Under the pieces are notes generated by a model. It was not told the DNA's origin, did no database searches, and worked only from the letters and a program-made list of their open reading frames with translations. The position numbers and the translations under genes are program-made. A stretch of 64,000 nt of DNA from Aquabacterium sp. (GTDB lineage Bacteria; Pseudomonadota; Gammaproteobacteria; Burkholderiales; Burkholderiaceae_C). The DNA lies in the NCBI RefSeq assembly GCF_030652515.1, contig NZ_JAUSAR010000013.1, forward strand, positions 62,001-126,000, in the 5' to 3' direction. Shown here in pieces: positions 63,145 through 64,000 of the stretch. How positions within the stretch are numbered: the stretch's first letter is position 1; each line of letters begins with the position of its first letter.

Positions 63145-64000
63145 ATGGACACCCATGTGATTGATGCGGCGAAGCTTGAAGCTCTCGCCATGCGTGCGAT
63201 CGGCGATGTGGCTTCGGCCTATGCCGGTGTGATGATCAGCCTGGGCAGCAAGCTGGGCTTGTACAAGGCGATGGCGGGTGCCGGGCCGCTGCGCGCCAAA
63301 GAGCTGGCCACGCGGGCCGACTGCGCCGAACGCTATGTGCAGGAGTGGCTCAATGCCCAGGCAGCGGGCGGCTACCTCAACTACCACGCTGTCAGCGACA
63401 CCTATGAGCTGTCGCCCGAGCAGGCGATGGTGCTGGCCGACGAGGACAGCCCTTGCTACATCCCACCCGCGTGGAACGTGCCCGCGTCGATGTGGTTTGA
63501 CGAGGACCAGGCCTTGCAGGCCTTTCGCACCGGGCGGGGCGTGGCCTGGGGCGAGCACGATGCGCGCATGGCCTGCGGCGTGGCCGCGTTCTACCGCAAC
63601 GGCTACCGTGCCAGCCTGGTCTCGCAGTGGCTGCCCGCCCTGGATGGCGTCGTGGCCAAGCTGGAGGCTGGCATCGCGGTGGCCGACGTGGGCTGCGGCC
63701 ATGGCCATGCGACCTTGCTGATGGCGCAGGCCTTTCCCAACTCGCGCTTCTTTGGCTTCGACACGCACGAGGCCTCGATTGCGGAGGCGCGGCGCCACGC
63801 CGAGGCAGCGGGCCTGTCGCACCGGGTGAGTTTCTCGGTGGCACGGGCGGTGGACTATCCTGATCACCGCTATGGCCTGGTCTGCTTCTTCGACACCTTG
63901 CACGATCTGGGCGACCCGGTCGCCGCCGTGCACCACGCATCACAGGTGCTGGCACCCGGCGGCTCGGTGATGCTGGTGGAGCCTTTCGCGAGCGACCGGG
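63145..64000 (+). CDS. Partial SAM-dependent methyltransferase (rossmann class I)
   Basis: The frame from the ATG at 63145, with AAGGAC upstream, stays open to the right edge, giving at least 285 residues. An N-terminal winged-helix-like region (ISLGSKLGLYKAMAGAGPLRAKELATRA, VQEWLNAQAAGGYL) is followed by SAM motif I VADVGCGHGHATLLMAQAFP, motif II FFGFDTHEASIAEARRHAEAAG, and LVCFFDTLHDLGDP with LAPGGSVMLVEPFA. This resembles methyltransferases with an added dimerisation domain acting on small molecules. The substrate is unknown. The C-terminus is outside the window. Confidence 0.88.
   Translation, partial: MDTHVIDAAKLEALAMRAIGDVASAYAGVMISLGSKLGLYKAMAGAGPLRAKELATRADCAERYVQEWLNAQAAGGYLNYHAVSDTYELSPEQAMVLADEDSPCYIPPAWNVPASMWFDEDQALQAFRTGRGVAWGEHDARMACGVAAFYRNGYRASLVSQWLPALDGVVAKLEAGIAVADVGCGHGHATLLMAQAFPNSRFFGFDTHEASIAEARRHAEAAGLSHRVSFSVARAVDYPDHRYGLVCFFDTLHDLGDPVAAVHHASQVLAPGGSVMLVEPFASDR

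Overview
The window looks like chromosomal DNA from a GC-rich betaproteobacterium, most likely Burkholderiales (Comamonadaceae or the Aquabacterium/Leptothrix/Rubrivivax group). The reasons are high GC with long antisense shadow ORFs, a TagJ-type T6SS locus, and a DUF3348-DUF802-OmpA-DUF2894 operon that I associate with Burkholderiales. No rRNA, tRNA, CRISPR array or insertion sequence was recognised. The taxonomic call is inference.

Layout. (1) 1-3.7 kb: a partial T6SS adaptor module (DUF4123 chaperone plus partner), then a GAF-GGDEF-EAL protein divergent from an HTH-receiver regulator. (2) 3.8-9.6 kb, minus strand: a VgrG followed by a cargo effector with a glycine-rich membrane N-terminus and a nuclease-like C-terminus, then a row of immunity-type genes (pentapeptide, SUKH/SMI1, frameshifted PoNi-like, unknown, Imm70-like). 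The row ends in a 195-bp degenerate copy of part of the effector. (3) 9.6-12.3 kb: a TPR-methyltransferase and, divergently, a TssB-TssC fusion-like sheath protein. (4) 12.3-27.3 kb, minus strand: the T6SS operon tssA-tssB-tssC-hcp-hcp-tagJ-tssE-tssF-tssG-tssH, then five unrecognised accessory ORFs, two of them tandem paralogs joined by a frameshift. The membrane complex genes tssJKLM are absent and must lie elsewhere. (5) 27.5-34 kb: a chemoreceptor, an AmpG-like transporter, an M48 protease, a YcgG/GntA-type heme protein overlapping a DUF1989 protein, and an MBL-fold hydrolase.

(6) 34.1-41.7 kb is an accessory, defence-like island with less uniformly GC-rich codon use: an Mrr-like endonuclease with coiled coils, a multi-span membrane protein, a HEPN/RES-domain protein, and a three-gene operon AAA ATPase - PIN nuclease - RNA ligase. 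That operon does not match a named defence system I know, and it is the strongest candidate for an undescribed system. (7) 42-48.7 kb: a TetR regulator with two near-identical palindromic operators facing a saccharopine-dehydrogenase-like gene, then a periplasmic binding protein coupled to a hybrid histidine kinase, a hypothetical protein and a GST. (8) 48.8-53.4 kb: a two-gene unit encoding an exported jacalin-like lectin protein and a TPR-secretin-domain protein. (9) 53.4-58.8 kb: an AdeT-like solute-binding protein, divergent from DUF3348-DUF802-OmpA-DUF2894. The middle pair of that operon looks like a MotA/MotB or ZorA/ZorB proton-driven motor with a long cytoplasmic tail. (10) 58.8-64 kb: an SDR dehydrogenase, a Crp/Fnr regulator, a GlxA-type AraC regulator, a vanadium-haloperoxidase-like phosphatase-fold protein and a partial SAM methyltransferase running off the right edge.
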